64,000 nucleotides of DNA from Nitrososphaerales archaeon (GTDB lineage Archaea > Thermoproteota > Nitrososphaeria > Nitrososphaerales > CADDZS01). Each line of letters starts with the position of its first letter. Within the stretch, counting starts at the first letter, position 1. The position numbers and the translations under genes were made by a program. Shown piece by piece: positions 1-8,619 of this stretch. The stretch covers positions 22,742 through 86,741 of the forward strand of contig JASHOD010000069.1 in assembly GCA_030041295.1 (NCBI GenBank), written 5' to 3'. Under the pieces are notes generated by a model. The model had not been told where the DNA came from. It worked only from the letters and a program-made list of their open reading frames with translations, and did no database searches.

Positions 1-1351
1 CAGTTCCTCGGTCTTCCTTGTACTTTGATTTTAGATCAGATCTCCAACGCAACAATCCTTCGTAATTTGCCGATTTGACTAGAGTATCAAGAAGAGATTG
101 AACATCTTCGTTTTGAGACGATGACGCGGACGCTTCTATGTTCCGACGCCTAAATTCTATTGGATCGAGCCCTATCTTTTTTGCCATTATCTCCATCGCT
201 CGCTCGATAAAATAGCACCCTTCTGGTACGCCAGCGCCTCTGACAGGACCGATAGGTTTTTTGTTCGTGACATAGGATTGGACTTTGAGATCGAGATTGG
301 GTATTTTGTATGGGCCAGTCATACTCTCCATTGTAAGCGAAGGCATGTGCACCTGCGTTCCAGACACGCCGATGTCGCATTCTATTCTTGCTTTTAGAGC
401 GACGATTCTTCCGTCTTTGTCACAGGCAAGAGTGACGTCGCAATATTCATCTCGGCCGCTCGCAGACTCCAAGAATTCCTCTGTCCTGCTTCCTGACCAT
501 TTCACGGCGAGTCCTGTTTTCTTCGCAAATAGGCAGGCAAGCACGGCCCAGGGGTAGGAGGCACCTCCCTTTGTTCCAAACCCTCCGCCCATATCCATAA
601 CCCTGACGCGTAATTTCTTCTTCGGAATTTTGAGTTCGGAAGAAAGAATGTCTTGCAACCCATGAACTGTTTGGACGGTCGCTAAAACGTCAAACACATC
701 CCTCTCTTTGTTATAAGTAACAACGACTGAATGAGGCTCTATAGGGACAGCATCCTGTCGTCGTATTCCCTCGGAAGCCTTGATCACATAAGCGGCCGAA
801 GAAATTGCCTTGTCAGCGTCTCCCTTCTTTTTCTCCGCACTTTGAGAAAGATTGTCCTTCCAATCGGAATAGACCAGAGCTTTGCCTTGCTTTGCTTGTT
901 CCAGATTTGTCACGACGGGGAGCTCTTCATATTCCACTGAGACAAGTTCTGCAAGATCTTCGGCAGAAGCTCTATCCTTTGCAAGGATCGCAGCAACTGG
1001 TTCTCCGACGAATCTCACCTCGTCCACTGCAAGATGATACCGCTTTGCAGGTCTTTGTCGCGGCCATTGATTTTGTGTAACAGGCTCTAGTTTCTCCTTT
1101 AGCAGATCCTCTCCTGTTAGGCATGCAATAAAATCAGGAGAGTTTCGAACCTTCGAAAAATCAATGCTCTTTATTTTCGCGTGCGCGTGCGGGCTGTGCA
1201 CTAGTCCGATGTAGGTTTGATTTTCTAATGCGAAATCATCGACAAAGCGGCCCCTCCCGGTCATGAGCCTAAAGTCTTCAGTTCTAAGAGGTTCCTCTCT
1301 TACAGTCTCCTTTTCCCGCTGAATTGTTGTAGTCATCTGCAAGTTTGACAT
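1..1351 (-). CDS. Xanthine/CO dehydrogenase-family molybdopterin-binding large subunit (partial)
   Basis: The reverse strand is open for about 450 codons from an ATG at 1351 and runs off the left edge, so the C-terminal part is missing. Residues about 20-150 form the a/b hammerhead domain (RFVDDFALENQTYIGLVHSP). The next stretch has the molybdopterin-binding GGGFGTKGG motif and, near residues 368-378, a loop reading PVRGAGVPEG. That loop resembles the form II AYRGAGR type, not the AYRCSFR loop of true form I CO dehydrogenase, so the substrate is probably an aldehyde, purine or similar compound. These cytoplasmic enzymes hydroxylate substrates at a Mo centre and need FAD and 2Fe-2S subunits, which are not visible here. 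A second in-frame ATG at 1336 is an alternative start. Confidence 0.9.
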   Translation of the reverse strand, partial: MSNLQMTTTIQREKETVREEPLRTEDFRLMTGRGRFVDDFALENQTYIGLVHSPHAHAKIKSIDFSKVRNSPDFIACLTGEDLLKEKLEPVTQNQWPRQRPAKRYHLAVDEVRFVGEPVAAILAKDRASAEDLAELVSVEYEELPVVTNLEQAKQGKALVYSDWKDNLSQSAEKKKGDADKAISSAAYVIKASEGIRRQDAVPIEPHSVVVTYNKERDVFDVLATVQTVHGLQDILSSELKIPKKKLRVRVMDMGGGFGTKGGASYPWAVLACLFAKKTGLAVKWSGSRTEEFLESASGRDEYCDVTLACDKDGRIVALKARIECDIGVSGTQVHMPSLTMESMTGPYKIPNLDLKVQSYVTNKKPIGPVRGAGVPEGCYFIERAMEIMAKKIGLDPIEFRRRNIEASASSSQNEDVQSLLDTLVKSANYEGLLRWRSDLKSKYKEDRGT

Positions 1352-1398
1352 AAAGTCCCGCCGCTTCCATCCACTAATTTGCTTAGGAGTTCAAAAAT

Positions 1399-1872
1399 TT
1401 AATGCACTCTTTCCAACAACTTTGAAGAAATTCCTGTCACAGATAGGTATCTATTCAATCCAAAACTTTCGATGATCTGCTTAGCCTTTGATGCCGCCTC
1501 AAGTTCTTCGGATTCTGAGACATTCCAATATGGAAAGACCAAAGACTCTTCGCTCGCGTTATGGGATTCGACCACGTTCGTGTAAAGTGAGATTCTCTTA
1601 CGGAGTACTTCGAGTTCGCCTTGGGTGGTTCGAAGTTTGATCTGATCTCCTATTGTATCAATCATTCTGTGATCCGCTTGCAGCCGAGAAAGATTCTGTT
1701 TAGCTTCTGGGACATCTTGAAACTTGGGAAACACGATCTCGTCCTCGATTTTGGCATGACAGTTTCGCACAAAATCTTCAATTTCATAGATCGAATCAGT
1801 CTTATCAGAAGCGAAGTGGAAATGTACTCGTAGCGCCGCGTGTTCGATCATCAGTTGCTCGATGATGTTCAT
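1399..1872 (-). CDS. Hemerythrin-like (HHE domain) protein
   Basis: The 157-residue protein is predicted to be all-helical, with the spaced His/Glu pattern of hemerythrin HHE domains: H10 in the first helix, HAKIEDEIVFP, DHRMID, and HNASEESLVFPYW. These residues would hold a di-iron site that binds oxygen or NO, or senses iron or redox state. The start is an ATG at 1872. It lies just upstream of the Mo-hydroxylase gene on the same strand (47 bp gap), so co-transcription is possible. Function beyond di-iron binding is not evident. The tnpB element begins about 120 bp upstream of its start. Confidence 0.8.
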   Translation of the reverse strand: MNIIEQLMIEHAALRVHFHFASDKTDSIYEIEDFVRNCHAKIEDEIVFPKFQDVPEAKQNLSRLQADHRMIDTIGDQIKLRTTQGELEVLRKRISLYTNVVESHNASEESLVFPYWNVSESEELEAASKAKQIIESFGLNRYLSVTGISSKLLERVH

Positions 1873-1988
1873 ATCGATTTGGAAACTCCCTCTACCATTA
1901 GAAAAAGAGAGCTACAATTGCTTTCGCTTTGTTTTTGATTTGCGAGAAACTCTGCTCGTACCACAGGAGCCGAATTTATTTACAAAAA

Positions 1989-2013
1989 TGGCTCTGTGTA
2001 GTCTTCGGTTGAT
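1989..2013 (-). repeat. Left inverted end of the tnpB element
   Basis: Reads GGCTCTGTGTAGTCTTCGGT then TGAT from 1990. It is the reverse complement of 3006-3030 with two mismatches. The tnpB remnant reading frame opens with TTG at its last base, immediately after an in-frame TGA inside the repeat. Confidence 0.75.
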
Positions 2014-2959
2014 TGCAAAATTCATATGTCAAACGACCATTACTAGTTTCTTGTTATCATTTCAAGATTGTAAATGGGAAACTGCGAATTCCATTAGGAA
2101 AGAGAAAGTACGAATTCATTCCTCTTAATAATTACACTCTCAAGATACTAGAATCTGATAAAACACTCATCGTAAGATCGTTCACTCTTACACAAAGAGC
2201 TCTTTCTCTTTGCATTGCAAAGCAAGTAGTACCTGAAATCAGTCACGACGAGATCCATTCAGTGATCGGAATTGATAGAAATCTTCAAAATCTATCCATC
2301 GGGAATAGATCGCTAGTAACATACTATGACATGAATAAAGTAGTGGAGATTGGCGAGACTACAAGGGATATTGTGGGATCCTTCCAGAGAAATGATATCC
2401 GAATTCGAATGAAATAGCTTCCAAGTACGGCATGAGAAGGAAAGCAAGGATTGGAAATATACTAAACGTGATATCAAAGGACGTAGTTGAAAGAGCTCTT
2501 GTAACCCAATCAGCCATAATCTTTGAAGATATCAGGTACATCAGATCAATGTATCGTAAAGGTAATTTCCAAGGAAGAGACTTCCGTCATCAAATGAACA
2601 ACAACTGGCCGTACAATGAAATTAAAAGGCAGACAGAATACAAGGCTCAATGGAGAGGAGTACCGGTAATTCACTTGACGAAACCTGAAACCAGAGAAAC
2701 GAGTTCAATCTGCTACGTATGTGGGGAGAGACTCGAAAGTAGCAAGGATAAATCTAGAAAGCTTTGGTGTAAGAAGTGTGAGAAGTGGTTTGATCGCGAC
2801 CTAGTAGCGGTCATGAACATATCTCACCGCGGCTGGGTGAGGTTCGCACAGTCGCAGCACAAAGGCATTGGAAATGAAGCAGTGGTGTCGGAACGCGAAC
2901 GAATGGATCAACTGCTAATCCGAATAGTCGATCCAATGAAGTTATGTCAGAGGGTGTAG
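2013..2959 (+). pseudogene. tnpB: TnpB (IS200/IS605-type OrfB RNA-guided nuclease), N-truncated with a frameshift
   Basis: Two frames join to give a TnpB C-terminal two thirds. 2013-2417 encodes FKIVNGKLRIPLGKRKY and the first RuvC Asp in VIGIDRNLQNLSIGN. 2432-2959 (open back to about 2414) encodes the RuvC Glu in IIFEDIRYIR, a zinc ribbon (CYVCGERL, CKKCEKWF) and the last Asp in DRDLVAVMNIS. The frames join smoothly as RIRMK-IASKYGMRRKARI if one A is restored in the A run at 2412-2414, so a single-base deletion explains the break. About 130 N-terminal residues of a normal TnpB are absent. All three catalytic acids survive, but the gene as read should not give an active nuclease. Confidence 0.85.
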
Positions 2960-3005
2960 AAGAAGAAAGGGGAGAGAGATCTATAGTTTGATCTATCTAT
3001 TTTCT

Positions 3006-3030
3006 ATCAACCGAAGACTACACAGAACCC
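3006..3030 (+). repeat. Right end of the tnpB element
   Basis: ATCAACCGAAGACTACACAG followed by AACCC. It lies 46 bp after the tnpB stop, where the guide-RNA scaffold and right end of IS200/IS605-type elements normally sit. It is the reference copy for the repeat family in this window. Confidence 0.75.
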
Positions 3031-3220
3031 TCGAATACTCCAAGCGCATGTTCAGGGCAACGGGTTACATCGAAGCCTATTAAGGGAAATTCTATTCCTT
3101 TATCAACTGTCACGATAGTAACGAATTAATGAGGAGATGAAAAAAGCGCGTTGGCAGAAATGAAAATTCTGAGCCTTTTGGTCCTCTTCTCAGCAAGGAT
3201 ATATCATGACTCAAGCACGT

Positions 3221-3646
3221 TTAGGGGACGACCTGTTCGTTATTTCGTTTCGCATCTCTAACGTAAATTGCCTGATAAGGGCAGGTTCTTGCAGCGTCAA
3301 TAATCGCTTGGCTATCGATTTCGCGATCTTCCACATCCCTCATCCCGAGAGGTTCACGTCCAAGGCTCGAGGCATCTAGTGCGAAGACGCGAGGTGCTAG
3401 TGCCACGCAGCTCTCCGCGCCCATGCATTTTGTCTGCTCTACTTCAACTATAAGGACTTGATCGTCCGAAGTCAGGATTCGCTTTTCGCCCCTGCGTTGC
3501 AAACCTTCCAGAGTCATCGAACTAAGACGCATTATGACGCTCGATAGGGTCTCTCCTTCCTTTTGAGCCCGCTTCAATCTCTCGTAGGCGTTCTTGGTGA
3601 TTAGAATCGTTTGATCCTCGACAGGTGTCTTCTTTTGCTCACTCAA
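3221..3646 (-). CDS. Ribbon-helix-helix/ferredoxin fusion protein
   Basis: This 141-residue protein starts at a TTG at 3646. Residues about 12-45 (ILITKNAYERLKRAQKEGET, then LSSVIMRL) match archaeal VapB-type antitoxin RHH domains. Residues about 65-132 are a ferredoxin with C-x5-C (KCMGAESCVALAP) and a distal CP (TCPYQAIYV), the spacing typical of single-cluster 3Fe-4S ferredoxins that feed cytochrome P450s. A DNA-binding RHH joined to an iron-sulfur domain suggests a redox-sensing regulator, but the RHH part could also be only a dimerisation unit. It lies 57 bp downstream of acetyl-CoA synthetase on the same strand. I know of no standard family with this order. Confidence 0.75.
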   Translation of the reverse strand: MSEQKKTPVEDQTILITKNAYERLKRAQKEGETLSSVIMRLSSMTLEGLQRRGEKRILTSDDQVLIVEVEQTKCMGAESCVALAPRVFALDASSLGREPLGMRDVEDREIDSQAIIDAARTCPYQAIYVRDAKRNNEQVVP

Positions 3647-3703
3647 AATTGACGACCGTGGGTCTTCTTTCCTTATCCTAAAATAAAAGGACTTCCCAGT
3701 TTC

Positions 3704-5815
3704 TCAAACGCTGTGCTCTCTAACGGTCTTTCGAATTGTCTCGACCACGTCCGGGTTTGCCAGTGTCGTTACATCACCGTAATCTTCGTTGTTGGAAATT
3801 GCAGCTAACACGCGGCGCATGATCTTACCGGATCTTGTTTTAGGAAGATCCGGAACGAGATAGACGGCTCGGGGTTTCGCAATCGGTCCTAATTCCTTCG
3901 CGATGTTTGACACAACTTCAGCTTCGATTTCCTTGCTGGGAGTAGCTCCGGGCTTTAGCGAAGCAAATATGAGCGGTACGTGACCCCGTAACTCGTCCGC
4001 TAGAGGAACCGCAGCGGCTTCGGAAATTTCTTTAGTGGTGAGTGCGGCGTTTTCGAGCTCTTTCGTACCAAGCCTGTGGCCGGCGACCTTGATTACGTCA
4101 TCCACCCTACCTAGAATTCTAAAGTAACCGTCAGGTGCAAGAACCGCCCCGTCGCCTGCGAAATACGGCCAGTCATGCCAGTCCTTGCTAGAAGTATTCT
4201 TGCAATATTTCAAATAGTACTGTCTTACGTATCTCTCCGGATCGCCCCAAATAGTCTGCATGATACCGGGCCATGGATTTCTTATGCAGATGTTGCCTGC
4301 CCGCCTCTCTCCCTTCTTTATTTCGTTTCCATTCTCATCGTAAATAATTGGATAAATTCCTGGCATGCCGCTTCCAGCGCTACCGGGTTTCATGGACTGC
4401 AATGCGGGAAGAGTACTGCACATGATCCCTCCCGTCTCGGTCTGCCACCAGGTATCTGTAATACATGCTTCCCCCTTCCCCACGACGTCGTAATACCATC
4501 TCCAAACCTCGGGTTCAATAGGTTCGCCGACCGTAGTCATTGTCTTGAAATGGTAGTTGTACTTGTCAGGTTCGTTTGGAGCCGCCTTCCTCAACATGCG
4601 AATCGTGGTAGGTGCGGTGTGGAAGATATTGACGCCTAAACGCTCCGCAATCCTCCATGATCTGCCGGGATCAGGAAACATAGGCACCCCTTCGTACATT
4701 ACGGTTGTAGCCCCGAGTGCTAACGGCCCGTAAACTATGTACGAGTGACCTGTGATCCAACCGATGTCCGCAAAACACCAATAGACATCCTCAGGATGAA
4801 TGTCCTGAACATACTTGCTAGTTCCTGCGGCGTATGCGAGGTAACCTCCCGTTCGATGCTGACATCCCTTCGGACGACCGGTCGAGCCGCTTGTATACAT
4901 CAAGAACAAGGGATCCTCAGAATCCATCGGTATCGGATAGACTCGCTTTCCATGCATTTTCTTTAGGAGCTCGTCAACAAAGTAATCCCGACCTGCGACC
5001 ATCTCTGCTTTAGACAAGTACTTACCCGGGTAGCGGCGCCAGACGAGGACCTTCTCTACCTTTATTCCTACTTTCGAGGCTTCGTCTACTGTCAAATCGG
5101 CGTCCGCTTTTTTGTCGATCCACTGCCCGTTCCTGTAGTAACCGTCACACGTGACCAGGATCTTGCTCTTCGCATCCTCCATCCTCTCCGCGCAGGCTTT
5201 CGCGCTGAAACCCCCAAAAACTTCATTGTGGATGATACCCAGTCTCGCGGCGGCGAGCATCGAGACCGGAAGGGACGGATTCATGGGGAGATGGAAGGTC
5301 ACTCGATCTCCCTTTTTCAAACCTGCAACTTCCGAAAGTACTAGGGCAAATTCGTTGACTCTACTGTAAAGCTCCTGAAAGGTTAGAATCTGATCTGGTT
5401 CCTCTTCTTGTTCTGGTACCCAGATAATCGCAGCCTTGTTTCTGTGTTTTGCTAGATGCCTGTCGATGCAGTTATATGAGGCATTCAATTTCCCGCCGAC
5501 GAACCACTTCCAGAAAGGAGGATTACTTGTATCCAAAGTCGTGTGCCAGTATCTGTCCCACGATAGGAGCTCGGCATATTCTCTAAAGCACTCGGGAAAG
5601 TTCTCCTCCCCAAACCTCTCGAAAATCGCAGGATCGGCCATGTTCGCCTGGGCGATAAATTTGGGAGGCGGATTGATGAGTTCCTCCTCTTTCCAGTGAA
5701 CTCCGATTTCGCTCTCTAACAGATGTTCTGCGGCGCCGCCGCCAGAACTTTGCATGACTTTCAAGATAGGTGGATCACAAATTAATGCTTTATTGAAGAC
5801 ACCAGGCTTGCCCAT
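3704..5815 (-). CDS. acs: Acetyl-CoA synthetase (AMP-forming)
   Basis: This 703-residue ANL-superfamily ligase activates acetate, or a short acid such as propionate, with ATP and CoA in the cytoplasm. Visible signatures are the P-loop-like LFLMYTSGSTGRPKGCQHR, the acyl-pocket/adenylate motif TDTWWQTETGG, the hinge region YFRILGRVDDVIKVAGHRLG, and the C-terminal catalytic lysine in KTRSGKIMRR. The WWQTETGG tryptophan favours a small acyl substrate. It is some 50 residues longer than typical bacterial Acs, with the excess at the N-terminus. The ATG at 5815 is used. In Thaumarchaeota related enzymes also serve as 3-hydroxypropionyl-CoA synthetases, so the substrate is inferred. Confidence 0.92.
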   Translation of the reverse strand: MGKPGVFNKALICDPPILKVMQSSGGGAAEHLLESEIGVHWKEEELINPPPKFIAQANMADPAIFERFGEENFPECFREYAELLSWDRYWHTTLDTSNPPFWKWFVGGKLNASYNCIDRHLAKHRNKAAIIWVPEQEEEPDQILTFQELYSRVNEFALVLSEVAGLKKGDRVTFHLPMNPSLPVSMLAAARLGIIHNEVFGGFSAKACAERMEDAKSKILVTCDGYYRNGQWIDKKADADLTVDEASKVGIKVEKVLVWRRYPGKYLSKAEMVAGRDYFVDELLKKMHGKRVYPIPMDSEDPLFLMYTSGSTGRPKGCQHRTGGYLAYAAGTSKYVQDIHPEDVYWCFADIGWITGHSYIVYGPLALGATTVMYEGVPMFPDPGRSWRIAERLGVNIFHTAPTTIRMLRKAAPNEPDKYNYHFKTMTTVGEPIEPEVWRWYYDVVGKGEACITDTWWQTETGGIMCSTLPALQSMKPGSAGSGMPGIYPIIYDENGNEIKKGERRAGNICIRNPWPGIMQTIWGDPERYVRQYYLKYCKNTSSKDWHDWPYFAGDGAVLAPDGYFRILGRVDDVIKVAGHRLGTKELENAALTTKEISEAAAVPLADELRGHVPLIFASLKPGATPSKEIEAEVVSNIAKELGPIAKPRAVYLVPDLPKTRSGKIMRRVLAAISNNEDYGDVTTLANPDVVETIRKTVREHSV

Positions 5816-5908
5816 GAGAATATAGAGAAAAAAAATTACGCGCAGGAATTCTTGGTTGTGACCTTATTCTTCAGGCATTCTTACTCCAACGTGTTTCATT
5901 AAGGTTAC

Positions 5909-6592
5909 TCATTGAAGAGTCATTGCGAAATCCTTGACCTTCTGCGCGCCGTTTTGCTTCAAGGGGTCTCCGTGTCCGCCTAGAAGAATTTCAAAATCAA
6001 ATTTTGAGATCTTCGTAATCGACTTGTTTGCTTCGGCCATGTCTGGTGTAAACTGTTTAGGCGGTCCCTCAATCTTTCCCTTGGAATATCGAATCGTATC
6101 GCCTACGAATATGAGTCTATTTTGGGGATCGTAAACTGAAATGCTACCCGGCGTATGACCAGGGGTGTGAACTATGACAAGCCGACCTATCTTATCGCCT
6201 TCGTTTACTTTTTGCTCTGCTTTCACTGGAGTTGACTTGAAGAAGGGGGAGAGTATGCGAAACAAGAATCCCACTCCTCCTTTCGGCAGAGGCATTTTCT
6301 TATCTCCCGAGAGGTAGTCTGCATCGAGTGTGTGAATAACAACCTTTGCACCCGTACTCTTCTTTACCGAATAGGCGCCTCTGATATGGTCGACGTGGCT
6401 GTGAGTTATTATTATCGTCTTTAGGTCGGAAGGCTTCTTTGAGAGATTTGTTTGGATATAGTTTAGAATCTTCTTACCGTCCTTCGACATGCCCGTGTCA
6501 ATTAATGTGAGAGATCCGTCCTCTTCGAAAACAAGGTAACTGTTCGCGTTCACGCCGTCAACTTGATGAATCCCTTGAAGAATTTCGACCAA
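5909..6592 (-). CDS. MBL-fold metallohydrolase
   Basis: The 227-residue protein has the metallo-beta-lactamase metal site: THSHVDHIRGA (HxHxDH), then VHTPGHTPGS with the next histidine, FVGDTIRY with the bridging Asp, and GGHGDP with the final His. It reads as a generic zinc hydrolase of the glyoxalase II or lactonase type, probably cytoplasmic because there is no signal peptide. The start is a TTG at 6592 (MVEILQGIHQVDG). It is upstream of acs on the same strand with a 93 bp gap. The substrate cannot be told from sequence. Confidence 0.85.
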   Translation of the reverse strand: MVEILQGIHQVDGVNANSYLVFEEDGSLTLIDTGMSKDGKKILNYIQTNLSKKPSDLKTIIITHSHVDHIRGAYSVKKSTGAKVVIHTLDADYLSGDKKMPLPKGGVGFLFRILSPFFKSTPVKAEQKVNEGDKIGRLVIVHTPGHTPGSISVYDPQNRLIFVGDTIRYSKGKIEGPPKQFTPDMAEANKSITKISKFDFEILLGGHGDPLKQNGAQKVKDFAMTLQ

Positions 6593-7101
6593 CTTTTCAG
6601 TTCCACCTCATATGTTCTATTTCTCCTTGCAAGAAAGCTGATCAAATATTAGTAAATAAAAAGCCAATGCTTGCTTTCCCAAATTCGCTGATGCGTCGTA
6701 TTCGTTGAGATTTTTATCCCCAACCGAAGACCGAACAGAACCCCCTTGGTTACAACCTGTCTTTAATAATGACCCGCCCGCCGATGAAATTCGCGCCTCT
6801 ATTCGGCATATAAAAAGTGACGACGAGTTATCTCTTCCGACATTCTTACCTAGGAAATGAACCAGGGAATAGATACTGAAATCCGGGCCGGCGTGAAGTA
6901 AATCAGGGGGCCTTTAGATACAATCAGCTTTCGCTGCAATGCCCTAAAAACGTGGCCTAGTTAAAAGAACAATTTTGCATTCTCCTTTCTGTGTCCGCAT
7001 ATCAACACGATGATTAATTTGGCTCCAAGCAAAGCAAAAAGTGGAGGCTGAGCACAAGTAACTTTGAACTGCTCAATTTGAAATTTGTTGTTAAGAATGC
7101 G
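6593..7101. other. Intergenic region of about 500 bp with a repeat end and a TATA-like box
   Basis: No convincing gene is seen on either strand. It holds one repeat end (6720-6742) and a TATA-like sequence, GCATATAAAAAGTG, at 6806-6819 with no clear reading frame after it. An RNA transcribed rightward from that box is possible but I cannot identify one. Confidence 0.4.
6720..6742 (+). repeat. Solo tnpB-element end
   Basis: CCAACCGAAGACCGAACAGA then ACC matches the element end except that ACTACAC reads ACCGAAC. No tnpB tail precedes it, so it is a solo or highly decayed end. Confidence 0.6.
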
Positions 7102-7383
7102 CTAAATCGTTACGCCAACTATCGCTATCAAGCTCGCGAGCTCTAGACCACCTATCACGAGTAGGTAAGGTACTACGGCAGGTCCGAAAAAAGCTTGCAT
7201 ATCAATGTAAGAATACAGCGAGAGCAAATTCTGTCCGAGAAGCAACAAAGCAAACAAAGATAATCCGATCGCGTGCGCAGCTTTCGTCCTAAAGACTATT
7301 TTCGCATAAAGAGCAAGGAGTAGAATTAGAAGGGCAGAGTTAACACCAGAGAATATCACCGTCAAGAGCATCATTGTATCCAA
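7102..7383 (-). CDS. Small three-helix membrane protein
   Basis: The 93-residue protein has three strongly hydrophobic segments (residues about 5-27, 36-57 and 66-92) and almost no loops. The start is a TTG at 7383, or an ATG three codons later. It is divergent from an ArsR-type winged-helix gene. Small three-helix proteins paired with such regulators are common in archaea (DUF7521-like), but family membership here is only by resemblance. Its role is unknown. The pairing suggests local regulation by the neighbour. Confidence 0.6.
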   Translation of the reverse strand: MDTMMLLTVIFSGVNSALLILLLALYAKIVFRTKAAHAIGLSLFALLLLGQNLLSLYSYIDMQAFFGPAVVPYLLVIGGLELASLIAIVGVTI

Positions 7384-7519
7384 GGTGTGCGCTACCTTAC
7401 TTGTCCTTTCAAGAGGTATGGTATTTCTTAACGTTTAACTGTTTTTCAAATTCTCTTAACTTTTCAGATCTTGAGCCACTCGAAGCAATAAATACGGAGA
7501 GCCTTCCGTATTTCGAGAT

Positions 7520-7858
7520 ATGCCCGACGATCCGGAGCTTCGAAGGCTATTGTGGCACCTCCTCGGAGGAGCACGAGGCGGGGAGAATCGGGCGAAGATT
7601 ATTCGTGAACTACATGTTCGCCCTAGCAACCTAAATCAGATTGCACAAAGGCTCAATCTCGAATACAGGTCGATACAACACCATATAGAGGTTCTTAGGC
7701 GAAATTCCTTGGTCGTTTCTCAAGGGGAGCACTATGGATTGACATACTTCCTCGGGCCATTCTTAGAATCTCACTATGAGGTCTTCAAAGATATCTGCAA
7801 GAAACTCAATTTCAATTTGGAGCCGTCCGCCCAAACCCAGGAGAACGACGGTTCCTAA
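7520..7858 (+). CDS. ArsR-type winged helix-turn-helix regulator
   Basis: The 112-residue protein has a central winged HTH. Residues about 22-70 read GENRAKIIRELHVRPSNLNQ, then IAQRLNLEYRSIQHHIEVLR, then a wing with SLVVSQGEHYGLTYFLG. This is the archaeal ArsR-like fold that binds operator DNA as a dimer. There are no metal-binding cysteines, so it is not a metal sensor of the classic type. It is divergent from the small membrane protein at 7102-7383 and upstream of the secreted protein and the Mo enzyme. Confidence 0.75.
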   Translation: MPDDPELRRLLWHLLGGARGGENRAKIIRELHVRPSNLNQIAQRLNLEYRSIQHHIEVLRRNSLVVSQGEHYGLTYFLGPFLESHYEVFKDICKKLNFNLEPSAQTQENDGS

Positions 7859-7952
7859 AAAGGCAGCAAGGACGATTTGTAAGAGATTTGGAAGAGAGTT
7901 GTAACGATGTTTGAAATTTCCCTAAATAGAGATCTCTCTTTTCGCTTGCGAC

Positions 7953-8588
7953 ATGTCACCATCGCTTAATCATATCAATAGAGCTCGAAGTGGAGTCTCG
8001 AACATAATTTTTGCCGCAGCTGTAGTAGTTCTTATCATAATTGCGGGTTCAGGCTATGGCCTGTATGCAATCTCGATAGCTCACTCGTCGACAGCGACTA
8101 GTTCACCATCTTCGACCGAAATGATGACTGGAACTTCGACGACGTCGGCATCAGCCTTAAACTGTGCTTGCGCTTACCAGTTTACGCCAGAATCGGGGGT
8201 AATGATTTCCAATGCCTACGCGATTATCGCTTCGCTAGGAATGGACCAGTACGCCGTTTCAATCCACGCCGAAGGTCTTGAACCTAACGGTACATACTTT
8301 GTGGAAGGAGAACTGTCCAGCGGGTCGATGTCCGTTGTCGGGATATCGAGCGAAAGCATGAGCATGAATACGACGTCGGCGTCCCAGTTTCAGGCGGATA
8401 GCAACGGGACAGGAACGTACTGGATTGTCCTGAACAACAACCCCTCATCTACATTTGAGTCACTAGAGTTGACGTACATTCCCGGAATGTCCATGCAAAA
8501 CGCCACGGTCGTAGCGACGACCAGCTTGAGCATGATGGGTTCTGCAAGTTCAACGATGACCACTTCGAGCCAGAGCTCAATGACCTAA
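7953..8588 (+). CDS. Membrane-anchored extracellular Ser/Thr-rich protein
   Basis: The 211-residue protein has an N-terminal hydrophobic anchor (residues about 20-44, IIFAAAVVVLIIIAGSGYG), then a Ser/Thr-rich linker, a beta-rich domain from about residue 70 to 185 and a second Met/Ser/Thr-rich tail. This pattern is usual for archaeal cell-surface proteins and their O-glycosylated stalks. The CAC pair near residue 71 could bind metal or form a disulfide. It lies 31 bp upstream of the sulfite-oxidase-family gene on the same strand, so it may be an outer accessory of that enzyme. I do not recognise the domain. Confidence 0.65.
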   Translation: MSPSLNHINRARSGVSNIIFAAAVVVLIIIAGSGYGLYAISIAHSSTATSSPSSTEMMTGTSTTSASALNCACAYQFTPESGVMISNAYAIIASLGMDQYAVSIHAEGLEPNGTYFVEGELSSGSMSVVGISSESMSMNTTSASQFQADSNGTGTYWIVLNNNPSSTFESLELTYIPGMSMQNATVVATTSLSMMGSASSTMTTSSQSSMT

Positions 8589-8619
8589 ACGAATTAGAAA
8601 TAATGATAAGCTCCCTCTT

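Larger units (their letters stand above)
1989..3030 (+). mobile_element. tnpB-containing element bounded by 25-bp inverted repeats
   Basis: A stretch of about 1.04 kb is bounded by inverted copies of one sequence. The right copy, 3006-3030, begins ATCAACCGAAGACTACACAG. The left copy, 1989-2013, is its reverse complement with 23 of 25 matches. Inside is only a TnpB-type gene with a frameshift. No target duplication is obvious in the flanks. IS200/IS605 and IS607 elements usually lack such inverted ends, so this is either an unusual tnpB carrier or a decayed copy whose left part was replaced by an inverted end. Six further copies of the end sequence occur in the window. Confidence 0.7.

Noticed and set aside
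1..1351. Form I aerobic CO dehydrogenase (CoxL)
   Set aside because: The active-site loop is VRGAGVPEG, not AYRCSFR, so CO oxidation is not supported.
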